Shown: in pieces, positions 42,700-56,900 of the stretch | Layout of the letters: every line of letters begins with the position of its first letter | How positions within the stretch are numbered: position 1 is the stretch's first letter | Assembly: GCA_037976565.1 (NCBI GenBank) | Contig: CP137671.1 | Location: 11,341,669-11,405,668, forward strand | From: Mesocentrotus franciscanus | Taxonomy: Eukaryota > Echinodermata > Echinoidea > Camarodonta > Strongylocentrotidae | Length of the DNA: 64,000 nucleotides | Direction of reading: 5' to 3' | The notes under the pieces: generated by a model | What the model saw: the letters and a program-made list of their open reading frames with translations, nothing else | What the model was told of the DNA's origin: nothing | Databases searched by the model: none | Position numbers and translations under genes: made by a program

Positions 42700-44665
42700 T
42701 CAGTTATAGATATGTTGTGTATATACGTAACGTTACTAAGGATTTGTTGTATTAATATTAATATTTTCTTTATTATTTTCTTAATACTGTTATAAGGAAA
42801 CATACATTCAACTCTCAATATTTGAATAACGCAACATGTAAATTCAACTCCCAATACCTATTTTTTTTGGAAGTTGCTAATAAATCCACTATCCTGGTAA
42901 GACAGTGTACACTTTTATTATTTAATTTAAATTGAAAAAGTTATCAAAATATAATAATTGATGACGGAGTGCGGGATATGTCCTCAAAACATAATTATTT
43001 GCGATTTTACTCTGTCCACGTTTTGTTAATTCGTGCAATTTTTCCCCCATGAAAATTGGAGCACTTCTTGTTGCTCGTGGTAGTAGAGTTGGAGGTATAC
43101 TACACCTGATAAGATGTGATTAACCATTAGGGGGGATACCGAATGGGAACGCATGAGAAGTATGGGTGCCTGATTGCGATTACCCCTACCCCGCCCCTCC
43201 TCCTCCGAACGGATTTACATTAATGGACAAATAATCAGCACAACACGCGGTTCAATTTACATAGATTTAATCATTTTCTCATTGGATTCAATGTGGAGGC
43301 GTTTTGTGAATAATATTTGTCTTCATACTATATGCCTTATAAAGCTTCCATTAAAAAAACACATGTTAAATCAATGCTGCTTACATGTTTTTGCTGCAGT
43401 ATGTCAAAGTAACTCGATAAAAGTCTTGTTTCAATGTAATTTTGTCAATGTGCTTCAGCGTGAACTTTTTGAAAATATTTTGTTAAATTAGAAAGAAATG
43501 AATTTGTGACCAATCTGTGACAAAATGCACGAGTCATTTCTTCATCTTCCTCATGCATGGCTGGATTTAGGTTATGTTATAAATTATGGTAACCCGTAGA
43601 CTATACACAGTACTAGAGGTTTACTCTCTTCTCCATGAATTCACTTGTAATTAGTATGTAACGTACAATACCTAGAAACTTCCGTCAAGTGAGTCCAGGA
43701 TACATATATATATATATATATATACAGAGTGAGAGAGATAGAGATAGAGCAGAAAGGAACGGTTAAAAGACTAAAGTCAATCCTGATATCAAAGATGCTT
43801 GTCCCTCTAGGAGATATAGGTGGTATATTGAAGAGCCTCCAACCAAATGAAGCAAATGGAAATTGACTTTCAACGATTTTTTTTGTTGAATATTTTATTC
43901 CATATATTCATTTTCTAGACTCGAAAACTATTCGTACTTAATCCAAAATTTAATCTGCAATATAGCGTGCAACGAATGAAAGCAGGGTTCGATTTTCATT
44001 TCTTACAAATATTTCAGAACTTTGTGATGTACCTTTCGATGAATTATTGTGTATGGGGAAGTTTTTAAATTTCACCAAAATTATATTCAGAGAATCACCT
44101 ACAGATTGCATTATAATGATTTACAAAATCCCTTGATGAAATAGACTTACTCCGTCATCAACAACAAAGAAAATATAAATCGCTGAAAATCTCGGTACAA
44201 AGCAAACGGGATTGATGCTTGAAAGGTGCGTCACGGAGTTGCCGACTTTCGTTTCATCAATTATACCTACAAAAAAAAATCATAACTTTCTTATTTCTAT
44301 GGGATTCCCTCAAACTTCCATTTATCTGTTTCAATCTTTGTCTGCTTGTGATTTAAGCAGCTTAGTATCAGAGTAAACTCTCCCTTTCAGTAAGACATGT
44401 TAAGAGTATGTCTTTAGGCTCTGATAAGAAATGAATGAACCCAACGTGGCAAGAGAAATAGCGTTATGTCTAATTCCCTTATTTGTATTTGTATTTAGTA
44501 TTTATTGTCCATTTCTGGAGATTTGATTTTCACTAGTGTAAAATTTACAGATTAACATTTACTAAAGAATTTACAAAAAATCTAAACAAGGTTTAACATA
44601 TGATTAAGCACATTAATAAAAGAAGGTCTAATGTTGTGTAATAAACACAGATTCAGGACAATAGT
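42700..44665. other. Intergenic, no gene recognised
   Basis: AT-rich DNA with a TA run at 43704-43722 followed by GAGAGA. A piece at about 44275-44390 (AAAAATCATAACTTTCTTAT, CTCTCCCTTT) looks like one end of the AAGGGGAAGTCC foldback family. Confidence 0.6.
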
Positions 44666-45060
44666 AACACTGGCGTACTGATGGAGGGGTTGACCCCTCA
44701 ATAAGATTCAAACGTGGTTTATTTCTAATTTGATACCAGTGATTTACAAATGTTTCTGAAATGACATGATTTTCCGGGATTTGACCCCTCAAATAAAATT
44801 CAAACGTGGTTTATTTCTAATTCGATACAAATGTTGCTGAAATGACATGATTTCCCGGCATTTGTTCTCACTTTTTTATAATTTATACTTTTGTATGCGT
44901 TTGTTGGAAAATGACTCATTCCCAAATTTACAGTCGGGCAAAAAATATGCTTATTTAGAAGAATACATGTCAGGACCTGCGGAACAGCGGAGCTCGGGGG
45001 GCTCGAGCCCCCTCCCTCACTTTCCCTGCCTAAAAGCGAAAAGCTAACAGTGAGGGAGCG
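44665..45060. repeat. Duplicated repeat, same family as 40893
   Basis: Two copies of TTGACCCCTCAATAAGATTC-type sequence followed by AAACGTGGTTTATTTCTAAT and GAAATGACATGATTTTCC occur at 44690-44775 and 44778-44858. The block ACTGGCGTACTGATGG also occurs at 40892. The GC-rich GAGCTCGGGGGGCTCGAGCC follows at about 44990. Confidence 0.75.
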
Positions 45061-45444
45061 GACATGGAAGGACCAGTATCAAAAGCCATTTTTATAGACC
45101 CATTTTGCATTCGTCTTGCGGCGGCAGTGGGCGGATGTGCCAAACCAGTCAAGCTCAAAACTTAAAAGGGTGGGAAACCCAAAAAGGTAGAGCTAGGTAG
45201 GAGATAGAAGGGAGGGATTCGTTAAACTTCAACCATGCTCGTTTTTCGCTCTTTTGTGCGTTCAGCAGAGGGTCACTCCAGCCCTATGCGTGAGTGGGGT
45301 AAAGGTCCACGAGACCAACTTTCGCGCGCTTTGTGTGAGCGATATAAGGTGTTGAAAAGACCTACTTGAGAGTTGACACAATGGTGGATTGGAAAAACAA
45401 AACAAAAGAAGTTGGTATTTATTATCCTAAACAGAATTATAATC

Positions 45445-45765
45445 ATAAATATATGTGCTTATATAGCGCCTAACACTTTCACTTACTTTATCAGAAGTCT
45501 ATCTGTGCGCTCTACAATAATGCAGCTTATTACCCTGCATGAATTTAAATAGCAGAGGAGCTGTCACGCGCTCTGCGTTTCAAGGAATAAATTCCTACCA
45601 GGTCCCCATTTACTTCACATGTGTGGAGTGCAGCACAATGTGGATGAATTTCTTGCTGAAGGAAATTAATGTCCTGGAGTGGGATTCGAACTCACGACCT
45701 TTAATATGATTGAAAGACGAGAAACAGAAACCACTACACCATGACGCTTCCAGATCGTGTGCACC
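45445..45765 (-). repeat. Near full-length SINE
   Basis: On the minus strand: a tRNA-like head (about 45765-45680, with GGTCGTGAGTTCGAATCCCA as B box), the common body, and the tail AGGCGCTATATAAGC near 45460. It is the best copy for orienting the truncated SINEs at 1, 7105, 12050, 13955 and 31679. Confidence 0.75.
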
Positions 45766-45769
45766 TGAT

Positions 45770-47880
45770 ACATGTACAATACTAAATCCATTCTTATCTT
45801 TAGGTGATTTGATGTCGTCTAGACTAGAAGTAACGCATTTATCCCCCCTCAACAAAAAAGAGTAAAATAGTGAAAATATATCAGGTATTTGTTTTGCATT
45901 TTCGTGTTTTTTTTAAATTGAAATTTGCCTAAAAGAAAAATGATTTAAATGAGCCAATCTGTTTAAAGGTGTTAACATTACATTTACACATACATGTAAA
46001 CTGAACACGCAAAAGTAACCACTAACTACCCCCTAAAGAACTGCTCAAAATTTCATAACCCTTAAAATGTATTATGTCATCTTACCACAATATTGGTACA
46101 GTTGTTATGTACATTTTGTGTGAAAATCAGAGATATGCACCACTATATGGCTGAATGAGCACAGATTAAAGACAAACTAGCCCAAATTAAAAGTAACAAG
46201 ACATTGTGCGTGCCTGTAGTTGTGAAACAGCACATGACTAAATGCAATGATTATGGTTTATGGAACAATGCTGTAGATATTCCTTCCATTTTTATTTTTA
46301 AATGGCACATGTGGTTAAAAATGCATTATTTGCAATTGTAAAACAGTGCACTTAGAAATTTGTTAATACTCAGCAATCTGCAATGATATTATTACTTTTG
46401 CGAATTTTGAAATATGAAAAAAAAAAAATCTTTAATGTGTGCATGCTTACTGAACCATGGATTAATATACCTCTTAATGTTATACAATTGTTTTCCTAAC
46501 TACCATAGAAATATTTTTGGGCAAGACGAAATCTTGAAACGATTCTAGGTCATGAAATTATGAGCAATTGTTTAGGGGCGTAGTTACTTTTTGTGTTCGG
46601 TTTATATGGACAATCAACTCTCAACTTTTTTTTTCTTCCAAGGGGCTTTTTTGAAATTTACATAAAAGAGCCCCCTGGCAGGTTTCTCAGGGGGATTCCT
46701 TTCATGATGATTGGGGCCACTTTTTGGAATGTAATTTGGTTTCTTAATTTTAGCCTGTATCGTATAGACAGCATTCATAGAATCTTACATTTCAGTTAAT
46801 GATTCCATCCACTTTACTCAAATGGTAATGTTGAGTTTCTTACTCTTAGTTATATGTCGTGTATAGATATATGTCGTGTAGTCACTATTTTTAGACTTTA
46901 TCATTTTGAGCTCTGTACAAAAAATGTCTCAATTATAATTATGGCATAAGTTTGTAAAATTATGAATTTGTTGATAGATATTAATGGTATACGACTATTA
47001 ATCTTGAAACCATGATTAAATTAAAAAGGAAGACAAATAGAGAAAATTAAATTGTTTTATATGCCTTTCATTTCAAACTTTTGTCCTTTTTGTTGAACTG
47101 TTTCTCATCAATAATCATATATGGTACTTCATTTTTCACGTAGGCTACATTCAGCACCTAAGAAAGAACTTCCAAATTTGCAATACAGTAGACTCTGCTT
47201 ATAAAGTTAAGAGGACACTGATCAACTGATGTAACAAAATCATATCCTGTCCCAGAAAATCAAAATATCTTTGCAATTGCACTAATTTTTACAACAAGGA
47301 CTTTTCACAACTGTAATTTTCACATGATCAGATCAACGCGAACGAAAAAGTAGATTAACCAAACACATAGATACAGCGCAAACAATCACAGCTTTCGTGT
47401 TCGCTTCCCACGTAGATGAAGGCACCAGCGAACGCAACGGTACTATGAAATTGTTGCTTATTTCAGTTATCGGTGAAACGTTGCTGAGACGAAATCCCAT
47501 AGACCAGTACAGACATTTTCTCTCGCGGAACCATTCTTTTATACATGCTGAAGGTATCGCTAACTTTGTTATTCAATTTGAAGAGTGTAAATTTTCTGTA
47601 CAGCGCAACTACCCATATCCGTTGCCATCCTCTTTCAGGAGCTATTTTGAGTTTTTATATTTCATTTCGAGATTTCAAACAACTTATTGGAAAAATGCCA
47701 AACTTTAGAATGATCTGCAGTCAGAGCGAATGACACGTGCCCGAGGCATGCAAAACCCTAAAAGTTTTTAAATTTCAAAGGATTTCCTTACTCAAATTAT
47801 AATATAATAAATATAATATAAATATGTATAATAGTTTCCAATACTACACAATGAACTTCGACCTAATGACCCGCGACCAA
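45770..47880. other. Intergenic, upstream of the Ig-receptor gene
   Basis: AT-rich DNA in which no gene was recognised. The ORF at 47397-47708 (103 residues) resembles nothing known and overlaps the presumed promoter region, so it is not called as a gene. Confidence 0.5.
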
Positions 47881-47881
47881 G

Positions 47882-47954
47882 ATGGAGACTCGTATCAGAC
47901 GATCGCTTCTCGGGACATTTGTGGGCATTGTTATGATATCATGCTGCATTTCAG
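47882..47954 (+). CDS. Ig-receptor exon 1 (signal peptide)
   Basis: METRIRRSLLGTFVGIVMIS, then CCIS plus one base of Gly, and GTAAGAG. A basic n-region followed by a hydrophobic core and small residues fits a signal peptide. The phase-1 end fits exon 2. The assignment rests on position, phase and signal-like content. Confidence 0.6.
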
Positions 47955-50900
47955 GTAAGAGATCGCACATTACTGTTAGACTGCATAGCCATTTAGAAGA
48001 TTAACAGAAGTAGAAGAAGTAGAAAAAGAAGAACAGAATTTGCCTGTGGAATATGAAGGCATCACTTGATTTAGACTCGCAGCTTGAAACGGCGTAAATG
48101 TTTGCTGAAGTATGATGTTTCGGAGTTGTTTTTCAGTTCAATCCAAGCGTAGACCTATAAGTTATAGTATAAAAGCTTATAAGTTATAGTATAACTTATA
48201 AGCTTTTATACTAACAACCACGCAATCTTCTATAAGAAAAAAAACAGGTTAGACCTATGCATGTTTTGGAAGGATGACACCTTTTATTTTCATGTTAGAT
48301 AAAAATAAATATTTGTGTGTACAGATATTACAATGGAATCAACAGGCGGTTGGATTATTTTTGGAAGGTTATGTACAATTTTGGAAGGTTATGTACAATT
48401 TTTGTCATACCCAATGTTGAATAATAAATAAGTTTAGCATGGAATCACTTGAGCATTACACTAACTAAACAGTATGGGTGTAATATTAATATGTGTTTCC
48501 TTATCAATGCCTTTAGAAATGTTATTAGCTTCGACATTGATTTTAATTTTGTATTTATTTATATATTTTTGTTATTTGTTTATTCATGGACTTTTTCCAA
48601 AGTTACAAACTAATTACAACATAAATCATGATGATAAACAAATTCTATAATCAATACATCATCAACATTAAGTACTTACACTGTAATACTAACATAATAA
48701 TTATGGAGAAGGATTGCCACATTAGCAAGGCTAGAAGGCGTGGGAATCCTTTATAAAACTTAATAATAACTCCTTTATGCAAAAATTATGTCGGGGATGG
48801 GAGTGAAAAAGATGTATGACAAGATGACAGGAGGAGATGGTTAACAGAGCGATGAAAAGGTGATGGCTGTGCTGCAGAGATAAAGAGAATTAGGCAATGT
48901 AGCATTGAGGGGTGAAAGTGCAGCAAAAGGAGCCCAATCCACGAAGAAAAAAAATATAAATATTTAGTAAAAATCAGAAATAACTGGTAGATTTTTTTAA
49001 AATCACATATTATTGGTCCAGGGTGACACCTTTAACATATATGACATCATGAAGGTACATGGCCAAAGGGAAAGTGGAGAAAAAGGCGATTTACTTAGGA
49101 GTACCCAAAGTGGATTTAGCTCCTTTTGGAATGAAACTCTTCAGTTGTCTTCAAACACATTTTTGGGGGAAATCTTTGAAGAAGTGTGTCTTAAAATAAT
49201 GACATACTCTTTCACATTATGATACAATTTAAGTGAAATTTTGACATCAAATTTTAGGCAATTTGGGGCTCCCAAGGGCTTTAAGCGAGCTTGGACAAAC
49301 TCCAGAGGATATAGATAGATTCAAATATAATCAAGAGGAGTACGTACAGTATCAAGCCGATAAATTTCTTAAGGACATTTCGTACTAATTTCGTCGTAAC
49401 CGGATGAGTTGCTAGGTTTGAATGATTTAGCTATGCGAATGATTTCAGTAGTATCAGTTGGTTCGACCCCCTATAAGCCTGTTTCTCGACTTATCACTGT
49501 TGTTGGGGATGGACCAAACAAGGAGAAGACTGGCCATGGTAGCTTTATGCATGTATAAATAGCATGCTAGGTGAGGGGACAACCGACTTGTGAGACACAG
49601 GCAAACGCCTCGGTCTACCTTCTTGTGGTGGGGGTTAATTTCCCATTGACTTCATTGGAAACGGATAGTTCAGGGTGAGGCAGAAGGTAACGGGAACCCA
49701 CTGTCGTAAATTTTCCCGAGAATACCACATGATGCACATACTGAGAAAGAGAAACGAACCTTTTCAGATGGAAGTTAAGACCCCCAGGGTGCCTACCCGT
49801 AATGCTACTGGGGAAGAGGAGGCGACAGCGGCAAGATATGCCCATGACGATGGTACCCCAAACTTCGCCTCGGAAAGGATATCATCTGATGGCAGGACGT
49901 CAATCCCGTCGTTGTTAACCTATCCAGGAAGAAGCAAGTGCTACGATTAGGCACCTGGAATGTGAGAACAATGAACTAGTTAGGAAAACTGGAACTCCTG
50001 ATAAAGGAACTAAAGAGTACGAAATTGAACATAGTTGGACTATGCGAAACCAGATGGAAAGGGGAAGGAGTTTTCAATCCAGACAGAGACACCACTATTG
50101 TTTTCTCAGGAAGGATAGCGGCAAAAGTGAAAGTGGTGTAGCCATCTTACTTACAACCGAAGCCAGAAATGCACTGAATGCATACACTCCAGTATCAGAT
50201 AGAATTGCGATAGTGAGACTGAAAGCTAAAGCAAAACACCTCACCATCATCCAGGTCTATACTCCCACATGAACACATGACATGAACACTATAGAACAGT
50301 TTTATGGTATTTTATGAAGTAAACAATGGTTACACACTAGTGATCATGCGAGACTTCAATGCTAACGCTAATATTGGAAAAGGTGTAGACATCGGGTGGG
50401 GAGTAGGCAAATTTGGCCTTGGCAATAGAAATGAGCGTAGAGATAAATTAGCAGAATTCTGCCATGTCAATAACCCTATCATAAGAAACACAATGTTTGA
50501 CCACCACAAGAGGAATCTATACATTTGGATATCTCCTGGGGACAGGCATAGGAACCAAATTGGTTAATTACATCTTGATCAGGCGCAGATGGAAGTCAAG
50601 CGTCAAAGATGCCAAAACTTTCCCAGGAACAGACTGTGATACAGACCATATACTGTTAGTCGCAAAGATGCAAATCAAACTGTATAAAATCAGTAAGATA
50701 TCACAATCAAGCAGGCTGAATGTCAAATCCCTTGAAGACCCCAACATTCTACAGTCTTTCTTGAACTCATCAGAAACCAATTTCAAGAAGAATCTCTCTG
50801 AAATAGAAACTAACAAAGAAGCTTTTTCAGAAACTATATGGACAGTCTACAAAACAGTACTTAAAGAATCTGCTGAAGCAACCCTTGGTATTAAAAGCAA

Positions 50901-53900
50901 CAAGACGTGTCAAGAAGCCATGGATTAGTGATGAAGTTCTCTTACTATAGCTGAATAAAAGAGCAAATTAGGACGTGATAAAGGTACAAGAATCTAAGAT
51001 CAGAAATCCAAAGAAAGATAAGGAAGGATAAAGCATATTGGTTGGAAGAAAGATGTGGAGAAGTGAACGATTTCAACATAGCTGGTAAATCCAAAGAAAT
51101 GTACACAGCTATCAAGTCGGTCAAGACCCACCCCAGAAAAGCACAACAAACATGTATAAAAGACAAGAACGGCAATATTTTAGATCAGGGGAAAAATATA
51201 ATGGACCGCTGGAAAGAATATGGAACTGAACCGAGCTTTTCAAAAGACCAATTGATGAGTGTCCACAAACAGAAGAGCAGGTCCCTATAATGGAACAAGA
51301 ACCAATACCACTTCTTTCAGAAGTTGAACATGCGGTGAAGAAGCTCAGGTCGGGGAAGTCACCAGGAATTGATGGAATACCAGCCGAACTGGTGAAAGCT
51401 ATAGGACCATATGGTATCAAATTTCTCCACAAAATGTGTGTGAGCATTTGGACTTCCTGTCATTGGCCAGATGAATGGAAGATACAGGAATTTGTTGTTC
51501 TGTTTAAATCTGGGGATCAAAAACTGTGCTCAAACTACAGGACTATTGCCCTTATCAGTCACACCAGCAAAATCGTACTTGTGATAATTGTTAACAGAAT
51601 GAAATAAAAGCTAGAGTAAGAGCAACCAGAATACCAGGCTGCCTACAGAAAAGGCAGAGGGACCAGAGATATGCTTGTGTGTTTGCAAGTTCTACTTCAG
51701 AAGGTGATTGCCATGGATCAACAAGCTTTTATCATGTTGATAGACTACTCAAAGGCGTTTGATTCTGTGAGACACAACAAACTTTTCTCAATCTTCTTAA
51801 ACACGGGCTTCCCAAAATACTTCGTCACATTACTCCAATCTCTCTATACAAACCAAAGAGCTAGAATCCGTTGGAATGGTAAACACACTGAAGAGTTTGA
51901 GATAGGAAAAGGTGCAAGACATGGCTGTATCATATCACCATACCTCTTTGTCACATACACAGAAAGTGGGATGAGGGAAGCAGATGTTGCGCACTATTGT
52001 ATTAAATTTGGTGGCAAAAACATCTCAAATCTCAGATTTGCTGACGACACAGCACTTATCGAATCTTCCAAAAATGGAATTGAAAGTCTCACACGTGCAG
52101 TAAACGATGCCGGCAAGAAACTCAACTTGCATTTAAATGTTAAAAAGACCAAACTCCTAGTTGCTGGTAAAACCTCAGATACCGACTGTAGCATCCAGAT
52201 CGACGGGGAAACAGTCAAAGATGTGGAAACCTTCAAAATTTCAAATATCTTGGATCTACAAAGAACAGCAATGCCAGCTGTACCAGTGATATAAAGATCA
52301 GAATAGATAGCTATTCTGATCTTTATATCACTGGTACAACAGTGCGCAACATCAAAGAAGAGAATGGTTGACCTGCATGCACTCTGGAATGACAGGAACA
52401 TCTCAACCGGTCTGAAAATGAAACTGGTCAAAACCCTGGTTTGGAGTGCTATGCTTTATGGTGCTGAAAGCTGGACACTGCTCAAAGCCGATGAAAATCG
52501 CATCATGGCAGCAGAAATGTGGTTCTGGAGGAAAATGCTAAAAATCAGCTAGAAGGACAAAAGAACTAACCTCAGTGTTCTACAAGAACTGAACACAGAA
52601 AGAGATCTCCTGGAAAAGTGGCCCGCCTCAAGATGGGTTATTTTGGACACATTCTGCGTGGCAGTGGGAAACCCTTAGCAGCACAAATAATAGAAAGCCA
52701 AGTAGAAGGAAAAAGAAAAAGAGGCAGACAGAGAAAGCAGTGGTTTGACAACATCAAAAAATGGACAGGTCTCACATATTCAAAAGCCAAAAGATAAGCA
52801 CAGGATAGAAACAAATGGAGAAATACAACAAGAAGATGTGCAGATGTGGTCGCCAATCGCAAGCAACTGACGGTGGCAGCCAGGTAGCCAGGTAGGTAGT
52901 TGGTTCGAGAAAAAAACCTCTTTTTTCCAAAGGGTTAAAAAGAAATCTTGTAAATTGTGTGTTATTGCTACATGTATTAACTTTGGTAGACACTTAAGGA
53001 CCAATGTTTATAAACTATGAATTAAACAAATTTGCCGCCTCAGTAGGGTCCGACATTCACGGCAATTTTAATAAAAAACTTTGGTGTTTCAGTGATTTGT
53101 TTTCTTCCCAATAATTTCATTTATTCTATTCCAATTTGATTTCATATTGCTTTCAACTTTTTTCTTGTAAAGCCTATCTGCACTAGTTTGGTCAGAAGGG
53201 ATTAGACCTCCCTGTGTGGTCACTGGCAGCTGGTTATCTCATCAAATCAGCTCTCAATTTACATGAGAAAAAGGGAATCATGGGGGATCAACGGATACCG
53301 ATTAGACATTGTTGGCTATGTAGAGGGCGCAAGTAGCTATAAGTAGTGCAGTTCCACTTTAAACTTTAACTTTTCTTGATAGAAGTAATTATTCCTTTAG
53401 TAATCCATAGTTTCTTATTGCCTTTCTAGGGTGGTTTACTTTTAGTTAATGTTATGTCGTTAATAAAGTAAGAAATAGTTTGCGGATAAAGTATTCATAT
53501 GATTGTTCCGCATCTTTTTCTCTCATAAATCTCTTACAATTCTTCATTTATAAGGCTATTTTTGTAGTGTCGGATATTGAGAAAATTCACTTTTCGATGC
53601 ATTGTATTTTCAGCATCCTTGTTTTAAAACGCGTTTTGTGATGAATTGTGAATATTGGTAGATGATCTGATCTTTCTGAATAAATAAGGGTCGATATTGT
53701 CGATTAAAGAAACGGAAGATGCGCTTATTCTAGTTGGTTAATTGATATTGATTGGTGGATGTTAAGCATGGGAAGAGTTGAAACATCGTTGTCCTGTGGG
53801 GAAGGAAATATGTCTACATTAACATCGCCTATTATGTATACATCCTTATTTTCTTGAGATAGTATATTCAAGGATGTTTCTAAACTGTCATAAATTCAAG

Positions 53901-56900
53901 GTGGTTGTTTGGGGACCTATATATTGCACCAATAACTACGGTTTTGCCCTCATTATTTTCAATGCCGATACAAGTTGATTCGATTCCTCCAATGGGAACA
54001 TCAACTCGTCATGAATATATCAAACAACCCCACATCCTCTTCCTCATGCACGACCTGCTCGAATCATGGAATAATGCTATGAATTAAAAAGGGAGGGGAA
54101 TTTTTATTAGGCCATGTTTCAGAGATGGCTATTACAGAGAAGGGAAAGTTCTTTAGGGTGTGCAGGAGAGTTTCAATCAATTCAAAATTTTATTTTAAGA
54201 TTCTTGCATTACAGTGTAAAATACTGAATGAAGTTTTGCTGCTATGATTATAAATAAATTGCGATACAAAGTTATCTGGAGTATAATATTGACAGTCCTG
54301 GTCATTACCAGATAGCAGTTTATTAGTTGGATCGACATTCGCGTCGAGGGAAGTTTCCTTCGAAACATGTTTTACGGTGACCCTGTGAGCGTATTTTTTG
54401 TTAAAGGTATACCTTCTTGAGAGTGATAGGATTACAGAAAGGGGATAAGCTGTGCAGAATGGAGGAGAGTTGAAGGCTTGGTGGTAAGATAGGTGTAGAA
54501 GTACATAGATGAAGATGAAATGAAGATGAAAAGTAAACAAGTGAAATTCAAAAGGAATTTCATATTCCTCTTTCCTGGAGGTTAAACAGAACATGGTCTC
54601 ACCTTACGTAGCAAAACAATATAATACTTAAATAAATCGCCTTTAAATACTGAAAGTAAATACATGAACAATGGCGATATAGGGAAAAGACAAAATATGA
54701 GATGGCGAGTGGTGTTTCCTGATGTAAAATTAAGCATAATTTGAAGAAAAATCCGCATATTTTTGAGAAAAATTAAAAAGAAGGAGGAAAATATTTCGAT
54801 TAGTCGAGTCCACATCTCATTCATCACTCTCAATTTCATAGTGACGGGTGTCATACAGAAATGGCAAAACCGATTAAGACCAACTTTCAAACAAGAGCAC
54901 CGCGTAATACACAAATCAGGAGTCCTCCTGGTCCATCATTCCAGCTCATGGATTGTACGACCTGTTTAAATTATCTTACATGTCATCAAACAATGTAGTT
55001 TGAAAAAAAAAGTGTATATAAAGTGCCATGTCCAGGTTCTTTGAACCCTGTACGCGGGTACACCAAACATTGTTTACATTCTAATTGACATGATAATAGT
55101 TTGATAAGAAATAATTTGCGTATAAAGTATACATATCGAGGAACTTCGCTAAATATGAAAATATCAATAACTAGATAGTCTACCTGTGTATGAGATCAGA
55201 CAAAGATACTTTATCACTACGTCATGTACACATGTTTCATTGTATACACATGTACATATTATTCCAGTTCATGGCTATTCAACGTTAGACTGCTGTCATG
55301 TAAGTGCACGCTGAGTTGTATAATTTCTCCATCCTTCTCCTTTTACTGTCCACTCCTTCTCTTTACGATTAGAGAGGTCTATGTCAATTTCAGTAAAGTG
55401 GGAATGTTGACACAAAAAGAAGAAAGAGAAAGAGAAAGGAAAATATAAGACAAGCCGAACAAGAGTAGGCCTGGTTTACACCTTGTACTTCTCCTGATCT
55501 GGTGGGTGAATTGAAAAAAAAAAGGGGGGGGGGAGGATTTATAAACAAATTGAATCTTATTTACAAACATGACAACAGCTCTGTTTTATGACTGCAGAAG
55601 ACAGGTATTGTTTACCTGATTTTATTTTTGTCATGAAATTTAATTAAGCTGTACCACTTCAGAGTTTGTGTTAAGTGAAACAAAAAGACACAGGCTAATT
55701 TGCATCTCATTAACAACCAGGGCAACCATAACAGACATTGTATATTGCATAAGATAAATGCATTTATGAAACCGACACAGTGATATAACAAGTGGGAATG
55801 CAAACAAGAACTCTATCACCCCAATCATTCAACTTTGGACAGAAATTGTGTTGCATTCATATTATTTTAGTTCATCATTTTGCTGATGTTATCTTCTAGC
55901 TGTCATGTAGTAAACAGGAACAAATCTCTCCGTTCTTCCTTAATTCGAGAAAAGGTATCAGTAGGCCTATACAGAGCATGAGCCGTGCAAGATTGGCTGT
56001 ATGGTACATACGTAAATGTTATCCAAGATTACAGAGCTGAAAAACTTATTTTACATGTAGAGGACTTCTTACAATATAAATTTATAAGCTTTTAAATGCG
56101 GTAAATGTTTCATTAGAGTGTTTTAGGATAGTTGATCATAACATTCTATGCCTGGATATTTTGTAGACCAACTTGGTACGGTTTTAATCCTTCACTATGG
56201 ATATAGAACTATATTTCATCAAGGCGTCGTGTAATACAACTTAAAGTTTTGACCATATGGTAGGGGCACTCTCCAGGGAGTGGAAATGGTGCAGACTGTG
56301 TGCGTGAATGAATCTGATGACCGGGGTGATTATAAGATTTGTAAAGTGCTTAGAGACGGAATTCCACACAAAACGCTATTTATCTATATATTTTATTCTA
56401 ATTTCTTTTAAAAACTGTAATAATGAGTATTCTTATGATACCACTCAGTTAAAGAATCAGAGTGACTATACATGTAACAACAGCCTGGAGTTTTTATGTT
56501 ATTTTAATGCGAAACATATAGGTCCATAACAACATCATCAGCTTACAGTTGCATTGCATGTCCATGAATGTTTAGCATTCAGAAAAAAAATATATATATA
56601 TATTTAATATCTTCCAAAAAAAAAGAAAGAAAAAAGATCACAACTAGAACTGCAATCGTATTAGAATGACATGCTTAAATTGACGCCCGTGTTTCTTCAC
56701 GGCAGGCATAGACTATCTAGAGCAATATGGTTAGAAGTCAGTAGCGTCTAGCCAGGAAAGTTGAGATAGGTAGACGGGAGGTGGGCCAATAGAAAGGCCT
56801 CAAAAACGGCCAAAAACTGACAAAATATAAAACAGAGTGATTTCGGAAAAAGAAAGAACGCAGTGACCTTGATGGGATGCTAGAGACTCATAATTCGTTC

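Noticed and set aside
47397..47708. 103-residue plus-strand ORF upstream of the Ig-receptor gene
   Set aside because: No similarity, no clear splice context, and it falls in the presumed promoter region.
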